Source: CBDBFH01 sp965204775 (GTDB lineage: Bacteria; Pseudomonadota; Alphaproteobacteria; JAPOUT01; G958296285). Taken from it: 64,000 nt of DNA. The position numbers and the translations under genes were made by a program. The notes beneath the pieces were generated by a model. That model saw nothing but the letters and a program-made list of their open reading frames with translations. It was not told where the DNA came from and made no database searches. The stretch is from contig CBDBFH010000029.1 in assembly GCA_965204775.1 (NCBI GenBank), positions 62,001-126,000 on the forward strand. The letters are read 5' to 3'. Below, one piece after another: positions 48,487-56,898 of the stretch. Every line of letters starts with the position of its first letter. The stretch's first letter is position 1.

Positions 48487-48871
48487 CAGATACAGAACCG
48501 CCCTCCGCCCCGCCCTCCAGACGCGCCGCCATCTTCGCCAGCGCCTCCTCCAGATGGCACAGCCGAAGGTCAAACTCCGGATCGTCACGCCGCTCCTCAA
48601 TCACCCGGCAGGCGTGCGACGCCGTCGTCCGGTCACGACCAAAACACGCCGCCGTCCGCGTCAGCGAAACCCCCAGCGCAACATGACTCAAATACATCGC
48701 CATCTGCCGCGCAAACGCCACCGGCGCCTTGCGACGCGTCGGCGCGCGCATCTCCGAAAGCGGAACATTGCACGCCCGCGTAACCGCAGCTTCCGCTAAG
48801 CGCGCCCGCAACAGCGCCCGCTCCTGACCGCGCGCCGCAAACCGCAAACCTTCCGTCGAAATATCCAGCAT
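48476..48871 (-). CDS. DnaA domain IV-like DNA-binding protein
   Basis: A 131-residue protein with a DnaA C-terminal (domain IV) type helix-turn-helix: ARQMAMYLSHVALGVSLTRTAACFGRDRTTASHAC is the DnaA-box binding pattern (RDRTTASHAC corresponds to the DnaA signature RDHTTVLHAC). It lacks the AAA+ domain, so it could compete for or modulate DnaA-box sites rather than start replication. Its promoter carries an SOS box at 48915. It leads a two-gene unit with the DUF6456 protein. Confidence 0.85.
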   Translation of the reverse strand: MLDISTEGLRFAARGQERALLRARLAEAAVTRACNVPLSEMRAPTRRKAPVAFARQMAMYLSHVALGVSLTRTAACFGRDRTTASHACRVIEERRDDPEFDLRLCHLEEALAKMAARLEGGAEGGSVSDGG

Positions 48872-48914
48872 TGTCTCTCTCTCCTCTCAACTCAGGCCGC
48901 CTCCCTTTTTATGA

Positions 48915-48929
48915 GAACATAATGGGAAC
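48915..48929 (-). promoter_or_regulatory. SOS (LexA) box, GAAC-N7-GAAC
   Basis: GAAC ATAATGG GAAC is an exact match to the alphaproteobacterial LexA operator. It overlaps the -10 of the minus-strand promoter of the DnaA-domain-IV-like gene, 44 bp from its ATG, as expected for repression. Confidence 0.8.
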
Positions 48930-48944
48930 ATTTTGGTTTTGCAA
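48916..48944 (-). promoter_or_regulatory. Promoter of the DnaA-like/DUF6456 unit
   Basis: Read on the minus strand: TTGCAA (48944-48939), 17 bp, TATGTT (48921-48916). The LexA box lies across the spacer and -10. An AGGAGAGAG site precedes the ATG. The rest of the 269-bp gap to the prepilin peptidase (48945-49140) has no gene; it ends in the AGGAAGGAGGG ribosome site of that gene. Confidence 0.68.
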
Positions 48945-49140
48945 CCCATTAATATACACTCATAGGGCGAATATCCCACACCCCCAAAAGGCGGGAATAA
49001 CTCAATCACCACCGCGACTTCACATAAACGCGAGTAGACCGATGCCCCGTAGCCTTCCACCCAATTTGCCGCTAATATGGCTCCGAAAGGATGGCCAGGC
49101 CGTGTGCCGTCGGCAAAAAACAGGAAGGAGGGAGCCATAC

Positions 49141-49875
49141 ATGGTCTGGCAAAGCGTTATCGTCCAGTCGGCCATCTTCTTCCTGATCGGATGCGTCTGT
49201 GGTGGAGTCGCCGCCCGCGCCGCCCATAAATTCCGCGAGGGAATGGGCGTCGGCCTCTGGGAGCCCTTCGTCCGAATCTTCATGCCCCGAAACCCCGTCC
49301 CTGGAAACTTCCAGGGCCTCCTGCGCCATTCCTTCACCATCCAGCCCGAAACCGCCGCCTTCATGCTCATCGGCGGCGCCGTCTTCTTCCTCGTCTTCGC
49401 CAGCTTCTCCTCCGCCGACAACGCCGTCTACTGGAACCTCGGCCTCGCCTCCCTCCTCATCGTCATCTCCGCCGTCGACCAGCGCCAGAGCTTCATCCCC
49501 GACTCCATGGTCTTCCTCCTCCTCGCGCTCGGCTTCCTGCGCGCATGGAGCGGCGACGCAAGCCTCGAAAGCGCCGCCATCGGACTCCTCGTCGCATACC
49601 TCATCTCCGTCGCCATCCAGACCTTCTTCGACCTCCTCGGACGCGAAGGCTTCTATTGGGGAGACCTCAAATACGCCATCGCACTCGGCGTCTGGTTCGG
49701 ATTCCCCGCCATCGCGCTCATCCTCTTCATCGCCTCCTTCCTCGGCCTCGTCTACGGCCTCGCCTCCAGACAGCGAATCTTCCCCTTCGCACCCCTCATG
49801 TCCGTCGGCGCACTCATCGTCCTCGTCGCCGAGCAGAACTTCCTCCTCACCCCCCTCTGGCTCGCACCGCTCTAA
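49141..49875 (+). CDS. Type IV prepilin peptidase (A24 family)
   Basis: A 244-residue polytopic membrane protease that cuts prepilin leaders after Gly. It has the two catalytic Asp contexts, SAVDQRQSFIPDSM near residue 115 and FYWGDLKYAIALG near residue 172, and about seven hydrophobic segments. The Cys-rich N-methylation domain of PilD-type enzymes is not seen, as in PilU of type IVb systems. The ATG is preceded by AGGAAGGAGGG. It must process the nine prepilin-like proteins of this locus. Its stop overlaps the convergent gene by 4 bp. Confidence 0.9.
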   Translation: MVWQSVIVQSAIFFLIGCVCGGVAARAAHKFREGMGVGLWEPFVRIFMPRNPVPGNFQGLLRHSFTIQPETAAFMLIGGAVFFLVFASFSSADNAVYWNLGLASLLIVISAVDQRQSFIPDSMVFLLLALGFLRAWSGDASLESAAIGLLVAYLISVAIQTFFDLLGREGFYWGDLKYAIALGVWFGFPAIALILFIASFLGLVYGLASRQRIFPFAPLMSVGALIVLVAEQNFLLTPLWLAPL

Positions 49876-51563
49876 TCCTCCTCCCGCGCCGGAGGCGTCA
49901 AAGCAAGATCAAAACCCTGATGAATGTGCCCCGTGTCCGGAACGCATTTGCGAATAACAGATATCTCCGACGGACCCAGATGATCGCATAAATCAGCCTG
50001 AAACCACGGATTGATCACCGCATCGCCGTGCGTGAAAAAATGCGGGCCGGGAGTGTTCTCCAGATCCCTCGTGCGCGCAGCAACCCCTTCCGCAGTGTAC
50101 ATCGCAACCGAACAGCGGTTCGAACCATAGCCGTAGACCAGCTCCATCGTGCCGACCTGAATATCCGCAAGATGCTCCTTCGCCTCGAAATTCCAGTAGC
50201 CCCACGGCTCCTGACTCCCGTCCAACTCGCAGGAGTCCAGGTCCCGGCAAATCTTGCGCCCCTCCCACGAAAAATCAAAAAGCTTCACCGCCTCCTCCGG
50301 AGCAGAGTGAGGCCGGCGGCGGATCGGAAGATGAGGCACAATCCACTTCTCGCCGTCGCGCAACACCCCGCTCGCCCACCGGTGATAGCGCACAGCCTGG
50401 TAGAACGCGCTCAACTGACGGCCCCCGGGGCCGGTGCGCGGCGTAAAAACCGGGTCAAAATGACTCACCACCTCCGTGTTGACCGGACGAGTCGCATGAA
50501 GAACCGGAGCAGGCTGACCCGGCGCAGGGTCCCGTCCGCTGATCGTCCGAAATATCCCCACCGCCCGCCAGGACGGCGTCACCGGCGCTATCAGCGTAAA
50601 TCCAAGATCGTCCCCCGACCGCACCGCCACATTATGCCTGGCCTCCTTATACCGCCGCTCGCGAACCTCACCGGCTATGTCCGCGTTCCCGGCGGCTTCA
50701 GGATAAAATTGAATCGTCGGAACAAAACCCCCAGGACAGATATGCTGCTCCGTTTCCAGCGCTTCCCACGACTCCTTCCCCTCCGGATGGTAAAAGTCCG
50801 GCTTCAGATCCCCCTCCGGACGGTAAATGACCGGCTTCAGCGACAGGTCCCGATCCGCATTCGCCGCCGTAAAGTCAAACGCCGCCAGACGCTCATTCAT
50901 ACGAACCTCGTACTCGCGGACAAAAGGATTGATGTGATCCTCCAATATGCGCGTCAGGGCAAGGCGATCGTCAAGCGGCCATTCCTTCACCGCCAGCAGC
51001 GCCCCCTCCGCCGGCGCCGCCCCGCCCAGGTGCGGAAGCGCCGCCGCCGCAAGACTCACCCCGCCGGGAAAGACAATCTCCGCCGTAGCCCCCACGCCGC
51101 GCACATGCCCGGTCCAGCCCCGAATGACCTGAACCATGCGCCCGGCAGCCTCATTCGGCAAAGGCGGGCCGCCCGACGTCATCACCGCCATCCGCAGGAG
51201 CGCGCGCGGCCCGGACCTCCCGGCGCTGAACCGAATCAAAAGCCCGGACCCAAAAACGTCCCGCTCCGGAAACGAGGCCGGCAGCAAAGCCGCATCCTTC
51301 AGCTCCGCAACCCCCAGATCAATCTGCGCCCCGGGAACAAGATCGCTGAAGCCCGCAAAATCCTCCCTAAGCCAGGGGCCGCGCCCATAGGCTTCCGCCG
51401 CCGCATGCGCGCGGTCGAAAAAAGCCGCCGCCGTCTGCTCCTGCTTCAGCCGGTGAAGGCGGTCCAGAAACGCGCCGACAAACAGGGCAATCCCCAAAAC
51501 AATGAAAACGCCCAGAGCGGCTTCCAGCAGAACCGCGCCCCTTTCCTCTTTCATCTCAGGCAT
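49872..51563 (-). CDS. Large PilV-like prepilin/tip protein
   Basis: A 563-residue protein with a short prepilin leader (MPEMKEERG, cleavage after Gly9) and mature AVLLEAALGVFIVLGIALFV with Glu at +5. The long periplasmic part has scattered Cys (GNS-free; SNRCSVAMY, ADLCDHLG, RKCVPDTGH) and no recognised fold. Size and N-terminus suit a PilV-like tip adhesin. I see no shufflon repeats or recombinase next to its 3' end. It is overlapped by the upstream large prepilin gene by 13 bp. Confidence 0.68.
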   Translation of the reverse strand: MPEMKEERGAVLLEAALGVFIVLGIALFVGAFLDRLHRLKQEQTAAAFFDRAHAAAEAYGRGPWLREDFAGFSDLVPGAQIDLGVAELKDAALLPASFPERDVFGSGLLIRFSAGRSGPRALLRMAVMTSGGPPLPNEAAGRMVQVIRGWTGHVRGVGATAEIVFPGGVSLAAAALPHLGGAAPAEGALLAVKEWPLDDRLALTRILEDHINPFVREYEVRMNERLAAFDFTAANADRDLSLKPVIYRPEGDLKPDFYHPEGKESWEALETEQHICPGGFVPTIQFYPEAAGNADIAGEVRERRYKEARHNVAVRSGDDLGFTLIAPVTPSWRAVGIFRTISGRDPAPGQPAPVLHATRPVNTEVVSHFDPVFTPRTGPGGRQLSAFYQAVRYHRWASGVLRDGEKWIVPHLPIRRRPHSAPEEAVKLFDFSWEGRKICRDLDSCELDGSQEPWGYWNFEAKEHLADIQVGTMELVYGYGSNRCSVAMYTAEGVAARTRDLENTPGPHFFTHGDAVINPWFQADLCDHLGPSEISVIRKCVPDTGHIHQGFDLALTPPAREED

Positions 51564-53518
51564 GTGCGGGCCACCGTCAAAGAGTCCGGGGGATAGGCAA
51601 TCTTGACCTTGCCGAAATGAAGCGCGCCGTCCGGACGGCGCGCCCGCTCCTCTGCCGGGTCGTTGCGGCTGATGTCAAAAAGGCCCCGGTTATTCACCTC
51701 GCCCTCCACGCTGCGCCCCCCGGTCAGCGGACTGCAATTGCCGGAGCCGCTGCACTTCATGATCAGCTCGTCAAGCTGGACCGACTGCGGAATCTGATGG
51801 GTCGGAAGCGGCAGGCGCACATTCGCCCAGGGCGCGCGGTCAATCTCAACCAGCGCCTCGCCGGCCTCCAGAAGGGCGTTGTAGCCGGAAGAAGGGGAGG
51901 GGGGAAGCGGACTCGCCTGTAGCGCCGAAGCCGCCAGTGAATTCGTGCCAAGCGAGAAGAGGATGGCCTGATAGACTCCCGTTCCTCTCGTGTTCATGGC
52001 GTCGCGCCCGCCCTGGATTGTGTAGCGAAGGCTGAATTGGCCGGCGTCCGGGCCGCCGCTGTCCAACACGGGGGCAATTGCGTTTTGGACCGTAAACATT
52101 TCAAGCAGCGGATCAACCCTGGCCTTCGGAACCAGCGCCCTGATGGTCACATGAGGGTGCGCATCAATCCCGGGCGCAAGGTGGGTCATCGGCCAGCCGC
52201 CGGCAAAGGCGGAAAGCAGGGGGCGCAGCTCTACACCCCCATCCTCCCCGTCGTCGGGAAGATGCATAAGGAAGCCGTCCTTCCCCTCATCCGCCTTGCT
52301 CAGGCCGTAGCCCAGCCTGAATCCATGAGTCGCCACCACCAGCTGCGGAGAGTCGTCATCCGGGCGAAAGCCCCGCGACAGCGACAAAGTGCCGGGGTCC
52401 GGACGGGCAATGCGCAAAAGACCCTCAGCGGCCAATCCGGCCTGATGGCCTTCGGCAGACGGAAACAGCGGCAGAGCTCCCGCCCGGACAATCCGAACCC
52501 CCCGCGCCCGCTTGGAGCCAATCGGATACAGCAAAGCCCGCCGGCTCCAGCCATCCGCGTCTTTGCCCGCCTCCAGCAGGATCGGCTTGCCCTGCTTCTG
52601 CCAGACAATTCTTTCTTCATCGCTGAAGGCGATCTCCGGCAGCGCCGCCTTGGGCGCGGCAATAACAAAGGGCTTCTCCTCCGCCGCGCAGGAGGGCAGG
52701 GTGGTCACGAACCGGAGATTCTTCCCCGCGCGCGTCAATGTCCAGCCATCTTTCAGCTTTTCGGCAATGTCGCGCGTGACCGGCATCGCCCGGCGGTCCA
52801 GCCACCAGGAGGAGGCGTCATTGAGAAAAAAGGCCCGCGAAAACTTTTCTTGCTCCAGAACAGCGCCGCCATGCAGCTCCGCGCCGCCCCCCGAGGAACT
52901 CACCGCCGCCGTGAAGACGAAGCGCGCCTGCCCGACAAGCGCCTCGCTCATGCCGGGAAGCGACGAGTCAAGACCATGCGCCGCAAGCAGCGAAACCGGA
53001 TGTTCGGCCCCATGCGCATCAATCCCGGCGCGGGGCCCCTGGCCATGCCCGCCGGGAGGATGATGCGCAACATGAAAGCCGGGATGGCCGACCAGGCGCA
53101 AAAACCGCCGCGCCTTATCCGCCGCCGGCTCTCTGGACCCATGCAACACAAGATGAATGTGAAGGTTCTCCTCCGCGCTCTTGCGGAAAACCGCCGCCGC
53201 CTCATAGCGCACCCCTCCGCTCGTGAAGCGCGCCGCCGCATGGGCGGGCCAAAGACTCGCCTGCGCCAGCTCCGCAGCCGTCATGGTCTGCGCCGAACCC
53301 TCGGCCAGAGAGCTGACCGCCGGATGAAGCGGCGCATGTTCAACCAGCCAGGACAGCGCCTGCCGCGCCGACGCCGCCTCCATCCGCGCCGCCCGAATCT
53401 CGCGGCGCTCATTCAGCGTCTCGTGAAAATTCAGCAGCGCCAGCGACAAAAGACCCGTCGCCAGCAAAACCTCAATCAGGGTCAGGCCCGACTCGCTGTG
53501 TGACCGAAACTGTTCCAT
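51551..53518 (-). CDS. Very large prepilin-like protein
   Basis: A 655-residue protein with leader MEQFRSHSESG (cleavage after Gly11) and mature LTLIEVLLATGLLSLALLNF. A His/Gly-rich stretch (HVAHHPPGGHGQG, near residue 148) and a long extracellular region of unknown fold follow. The C-terminal part has two Cys in IMKCSGSGNCSPLTGG. It may be a minor pilin or tip subunit that forms a complex with the adjacent PilV-like protein, whose gene it overlaps. Base composition on the + strand is less C-rich than in neighbours. Confidence 0.66.
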   Translation of the reverse strand: MEQFRSHSESGLTLIEVLLATGLLSLALLNFHETLNERREIRAARMEAASARQALSWLVEHAPLHPAVSSLAEGSAQTMTAAELAQASLWPAHAAARFTSGGVRYEAAAVFRKSAEENLHIHLVLHGSREPAADKARRFLRLVGHPGFHVAHHPPGGHGQGPRAGIDAHGAEHPVSLLAAHGLDSSLPGMSEALVGQARFVFTAAVSSSGGGAELHGGAVLEQEKFSRAFFLNDASSWWLDRRAMPVTRDIAEKLKDGWTLTRAGKNLRFVTTLPSCAAEEKPFVIAAPKAALPEIAFSDEERIVWQKQGKPILLEAGKDADGWSRRALLYPIGSKRARGVRIVRAGALPLFPSAEGHQAGLAAEGLLRIARPDPGTLSLSRGFRPDDDSPQLVVATHGFRLGYGLSKADEGKDGFLMHLPDDGEDGGVELRPLLSAFAGGWPMTHLAPGIDAHPHVTIRALVPKARVDPLLEMFTVQNAIAPVLDSGGPDAGQFSLRYTIQGGRDAMNTRGTGVYQAILFSLGTNSLAASALQASPLPPSPSSGYNALLEAGEALVEIDRAPWANVRLPLPTHQIPQSVQLDELIMKCSGSGNCSPLTGGRSVEGEVNNRGLFDISRNDPAEERARRPDGALHFGKVKIAYPPDSLTVARTCLR

Positions 53519-53673
53519 GCGCCGCGCGCCTCGCCAAAAGCGAAAACAATGCGAAACACTAGTAATCCGTCCGAAGCCTCAACAACGCACGCCCAAACAA
53601 TTTATGGAGAAGAACCGGTCAACACTTTTCCCGCTTCTGCCCCGCCCCCTCAGGTGATACCCTCACGCCAAAC

Positions 53674-53697
53674 GGAGCGCGCGTCCCGCCGCGCTCC
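53674..53697 (+). other. Inverted repeat upstream of ccmE
   Basis: GGAGCGCG-CGTCCCGC-CGCGCTCC, an 8-bp perfect stem in the 221-bp divergent gap between the large prepilin gene and ccmE. No T-run follows, so it is more likely an operator or mRNA hairpin than a terminator. No convincing promoter is seen in the gap. Confidence 0.4.
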
Positions 53698-53739
53698 CAT
53701 TTGTGAGAAGCCGGACCGCCGGAACAGACAGCCCAATCC

Positions 53740-54159
53740 ATGAGAAACCGGACAAAACGGGCCTTGATCCTCGCCGCCGCCATGACAGCCTTCTCGCTGG
53801 CCGCGGTTCTCGTCCTCTCCGCCCTGCGCGACAATATCGTCTTCTTCAAAACCCCCGCCGAAATCCTCGCCCAGCCCCCACAGGAAAATCAAAGCCTGCG
53901 AATCGGAGGCTTCGTCCGGCCCGGAAGCGTCCGGCGCAACGGAACCAAAATCACCTTCACCATCACCGACTTCTCCCATGACATCGAAATCGCCTATTCC
54001 GGCCTCCTCCCCGACCTCTTCCGCGAAGGGCAGGGCGTCGTCGCCGAGGGCGTCATGCTCCCGGGCGGAATGTTCCAGGCACGCTCCATCCTCGCCAAAC
54101 ATGACGAAAACTATCGCCCCCCCGGCCTGAACTATCCCCCGGACGGCCTGGAACCATGA
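53740..54159 (+). CDS. ccmE: Cytochrome c maturation heme chaperone CcmE
   Basis: CcmE binds heme covalently in the periplasm and hands it to CcmF/CcmH. The 139-residue protein has an N-terminal membrane anchor (residues 8-28), the OB-fold segments LRIGGFVRPGSVRR and FTITDFSHDIEIAYSG, and the heme-binding His in LAKHDENYRPP near residue 126. Its stop overlaps the ccmF start by 4 bp. Confidence 0.95.
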   Translation: MRNRTKRALILAAAMTAFSLAAVLVLSALRDNIVFFKTPAEILAQPPQENQSLRIGGFVRPGSVRRNGTKITFTITDFSHDIEIAYSGLLPDLFREGQGVVAEGVMLPGGMFQARSILAKHDENYRPPGLNYPPDGLEP

Positions 54160-56429
54160 TCGCTGAAACCGGCCATTTCGCCCTCGTCCTCGCGCTGGCC
54201 GCCGCGCTCGCCCAGACCGCCTTCGCGCGCAGCCCCGCCGCCGCAACCCGCGCCGCATACATCCAATTCGCCCTCCTTGCGCTCGCCTTCCTGGTGCTGG
54301 CCGCCGCCTTCCTCCGCTCCGACTTCTCCCTCGCGCTCGCCGCCGCCCACTCCCACTCCACCAAACCCATCGCCTATAAACTCTCCGCGCTCTGGGGAAA
54401 CCATGAAGGCTCCATGCTCCTCTGGTGCCTCTTCCTCGCCGCCTGCTCCGCCCTCTTCGCGCGCTTCCCGCGCCAGACACCGCCCCCGCTCAAAGCCGCC
54501 GCACTCGGCGTGCAGGGCGTGCTCTCCTCCGCCTTCCTCCTCTTCCTCCTCCTCACCTCCAATCCCTTCGCGCGCCTCGATCCCGCGCCATTCCAGGGAC
54601 TGGGACTCAATCCCATCCTGCAAGACCCCGCGCTGGCACTCCATCCTCCCATCCTCTATGCCGGATATGTCGGATTCTCCCTCGCCTTCTCCTTCGCCGC
54701 CGCCGCCCTCCTCTACCCCAAATACGCCGCGCAATGGGCACAACACGCCCGAATCTGGATCCAAAGCGCATGGATCATGCTCACCTGCGGAATCGCCCTC
54801 GGCGCATGGTGGGCCTATCGCGAACTCGGCTGGGGCGGATTCTGGTTCTGGGACCCCGTCGAAAACGCCGCTCTCATGCCCTGGCTCGCCGGAACCGCAC
54901 TCCTACACGCCGCCGCCGCCGCCGAAAACCGCAAAACCGCCCAACTCTGGGTCATCTTCCTCGCACTCGCCGCCTTCTCCCTCAGTATGCTCGGAACCTT
55001 CCTGACCCGCTCCGGAATCCTCCTCTCCGTCCATAGTTTCGCCTCCGATCCTTCCCGCGGCGCATTCATCCTCCTCATCCTCACCCTCATCTGCGGCAGC
55101 GCCTTCCTCCTCTTCGCCCTGCGCGCCCACCGCTTCGCCGCCTCGCCACCCGCCGCCCTCGTCAGCCGCGAGGGCGCAATCCTCATCAACAGCCTCCTCG
55201 TCTCCGCCGCCGCCGCCATCGTCCTCACCGGAACCCTCTATCCCATCGCACTCGATCTCCTCGGACTGGGGCGGGTCACGGTCGGCCCTCCCTATTTCAA
55301 CGCAACCTTCCTCCCGCTCCTCGCCCCGCTCCTGATCCTCGCCCCCGCCGCACCCTTCCTCGCATGGCGAAGGGGAAATCTCGCCGCCGCACTGCGCCAC
55401 CTCCGCCTCGCCGGACTCGCCGCCCTGCTCGCCGCCGCCGCAACCCTGCTGTTCGCTGCCCCCCGGCTCCTCGTCGCCGCCTTCGGAATCGGCGTGGCGG
55501 TTTGGCTCGCCTCCGGCGCGCTCGCCCTGATCCGGGCACGCCCCAATATCTCAAACGCCGGAATCGCAACCGCCCATGCCGGACTGGGAATCCTCGTCGC
55601 CGGAATAACCGGCGTCAGCCTCTGGCAGACCGAACGCCTCGCCCTCCTCGCCCCCGGCGACAGCCTCGAAATCGCCGGGTACCAGATCACCCTCGATAGC
55701 CTCACCCCCGCCCAGGGACCCGATTTCCGCGCCGTTCAGGCCGATCTCTCCGTCCGGCGCGGCGGCGAACTCGCCGCCCGCCTCGCTCCCCAAAAGCGCC
55801 TCTACATCGCCCGCGCATCCCCAACCCGCGAAGCCGCCATCCATACCACCCTCCTCCCCCCCGCCGACCTCTATGCCGTCCTCGGCGACGAAGACCAGCA
55901 GAGCAACGGCGCATGGACCTTCACCTTCTATCACAACCCCCTCGCCCCGCTCCTCTGGCTGGGCGCCGCCCTGATGGCCGCAGGCGGCGCACTCGCCGCC
56001 GCCGCCCGCCTCCGGCGGCTGCGCCGCCTCGCCCCGGCTCTCTCCCTCCTGATCTTCCTCATCCCCGCCGCCGCCGCAGCCCGCGAGGCCCAACTCTCCC
56101 CCGCACAGGAAGCCCGCGCCCAAAACCTCGTCAATGCGCTCCACTGCCTCGTCTGTCAGGGGCAGCCCCTCGCCCAGTCCCAGGCCCCCCTCGCCCAGGA
56201 CCTGCGCAGCCTCATCCGGCAAAAAATCGCCGATGGCCTCACCGACCAGCAACTCAAGGATTTCGTCGTCCGGCGCTACGGACCCGAAATTCTCCTCTCC
56301 CCCCCGCTCGAAGCCCGAACCGCCCCCCTCTGGGCCGCCCCGGCGCTCTTCCTCCTCCTCGCCCTCGCCGGAGCCTTCGCCCTCCTTCGCCCCGCCAGAC
56401 CACCCCAACCCAAAACAAAAAACGATTGA
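54156..56429 (+). CDS. ccmF: Fused CcmF-CcmH cytochrome c heme lyase
   Basis: A single 757-residue protein joins two normally separate maturation factors. Residues 1-620 are CcmF: many membrane helices, SALWGNHEGSMLLW, and the heme-handling WWD segment WGGFWFWDPVENAALMPWL. Residues from about 640 are CcmH: a hydrophobic segment, then the redox motif NALHCLVCQGQPLAQSQ, the helical bundle and a C-terminal membrane helix (LWAAPALFLLLALAGAF). The frame is continuous with no stop between them. CcmG, usually between ccmF and ccmH, is absent here. Ligation of heme to apocytochrome c at the periplasmic face is the expected role. Confidence 0.94.
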   Translation: MIAETGHFALVLALAAALAQTAFARSPAAATRAAYIQFALLALAFLVLAAAFLRSDFSLALAAAHSHSTKPIAYKLSALWGNHEGSMLLWCLFLAACSALFARFPRQTPPPLKAAALGVQGVLSSAFLLFLLLTSNPFARLDPAPFQGLGLNPILQDPALALHPPILYAGYVGFSLAFSFAAAALLYPKYAAQWAQHARIWIQSAWIMLTCGIALGAWWAYRELGWGGFWFWDPVENAALMPWLAGTALLHAAAAAENRKTAQLWVIFLALAAFSLSMLGTFLTRSGILLSVHSFASDPSRGAFILLILTLICGSAFLLFALRAHRFAASPPAALVSREGAILINSLLVSAAAAIVLTGTLYPIALDLLGLGRVTVGPPYFNATFLPLLAPLLILAPAAPFLAWRRGNLAAALRHLRLAGLAALLAAAATLLFAAPRLLVAAFGIGVAVWLASGALALIRARPNISNAGIATAHAGLGILVAGITGVSLWQTERLALLAPGDSLEIAGYQITLDSLTPAQGPDFRAVQADLSVRRGGELAARLAPQKRLYIARASPTREAAIHTTLLPPADLYAVLGDEDQQSNGAWTFTFYHNPLAPLLWLGAALMAAGGALAAAARLRRLRRLAPALSLLIFLIPAAAAAREAQLSPAQEARAQNLVNALHCLVCQGQPLAQSQAPLAQDLRSLIRQKIADGLTDQQLKDFVVRRYGPEILLSPPLEARTAPLWAAPALFLLLALAGAFALLRPARPPQPKTKND

Positions 56430-56504
56430 CTGGCAAAATCCCCAAGACTTTGCTAGGTTTCACGCCAGAATCAATCCCATCCATCAGCGGAGGCTGACAA
56501 AATC

Positions 56505-56789
56505 ATGAGCAAAGCCGATTTCGTAGAGCAAGTGGCCGAAAATGGCGATATCAGTGTCGCCGAGGCCAAGCGCACAGTTGAACTCGTTTTCAGCACCATC
56601 GAAGCGGGCCTGAAAAAGGCCAAAAAGGATGGCAAATACACCATCGGAACCTTTGGCGTCTTTACCATCAGCAAGAGAGCGGCGCGCATGGGCCGCAATC
56701 CTCAGACCGGCGAGGCCATCAAAATCAAGGCCTCCAAGTCACTGCGCTTCAAGCCTTCCGCCCAACTGAAACGGGCGGCAGGCGCTTAG
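56505..56789 (+). CDS. HU-family DNA-binding protein
   Basis: A 94-residue histone-like protein. It has the helical N-terminus (SKADFVEQVAENGDISVAEA), the core YTIGTFGVFTISKRAARMGR and the arm motif GRNPQTGEAIKI that inserts into the minor groove. The GRNPQTG sequence is the HU/IHF signature. An AGCGGAGGC site precedes the ATG. It is followed by a strong terminator. HU versus IHF cannot be separated further here, but HU is likelier. Confidence 0.93.
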   Translation: MSKADFVEQVAENGDISVAEAKRTVELVFSTIEAGLKKAKKDGKYTIGTFGVFTISKRAARMGRNPQTGEAIKIKASKSLRFKPSAQLKRAAGA

Positions 56790-56803
56790 CTCGCCAGAAA
56801 ACA

Positions 56804-56843
56804 AAAACGCCCGCCGGGAGATCAATCTCCCGGCGGGCGTTTT
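56804..56843 (+). terminator. Bidirectional rho-independent terminator
   Basis: A perfect 18-bp inverted repeat (AAAACGCCCGCCGGGAGA-TCAA-TCTCCCGGCGGGCGTTTT) just after the HU gene. The A and T ends let it act in both directions. Confidence 0.95.
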
Positions 56844-56898
56844 CAATTATAATATCCGCCCGCGTCATATACCTCGCGGCATAGCGGAGCTTCAGCCG

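Noticed and set aside
49600..51563. A shufflon at the 3' end of the PilV-like gene
   Set aside because: R64 PilV has invertible segments and a Rci recombinase. I see neither inverted 19-bp-type repeats nor a recombinase gene here, and the 3' end abuts the prepilin peptidase gene.
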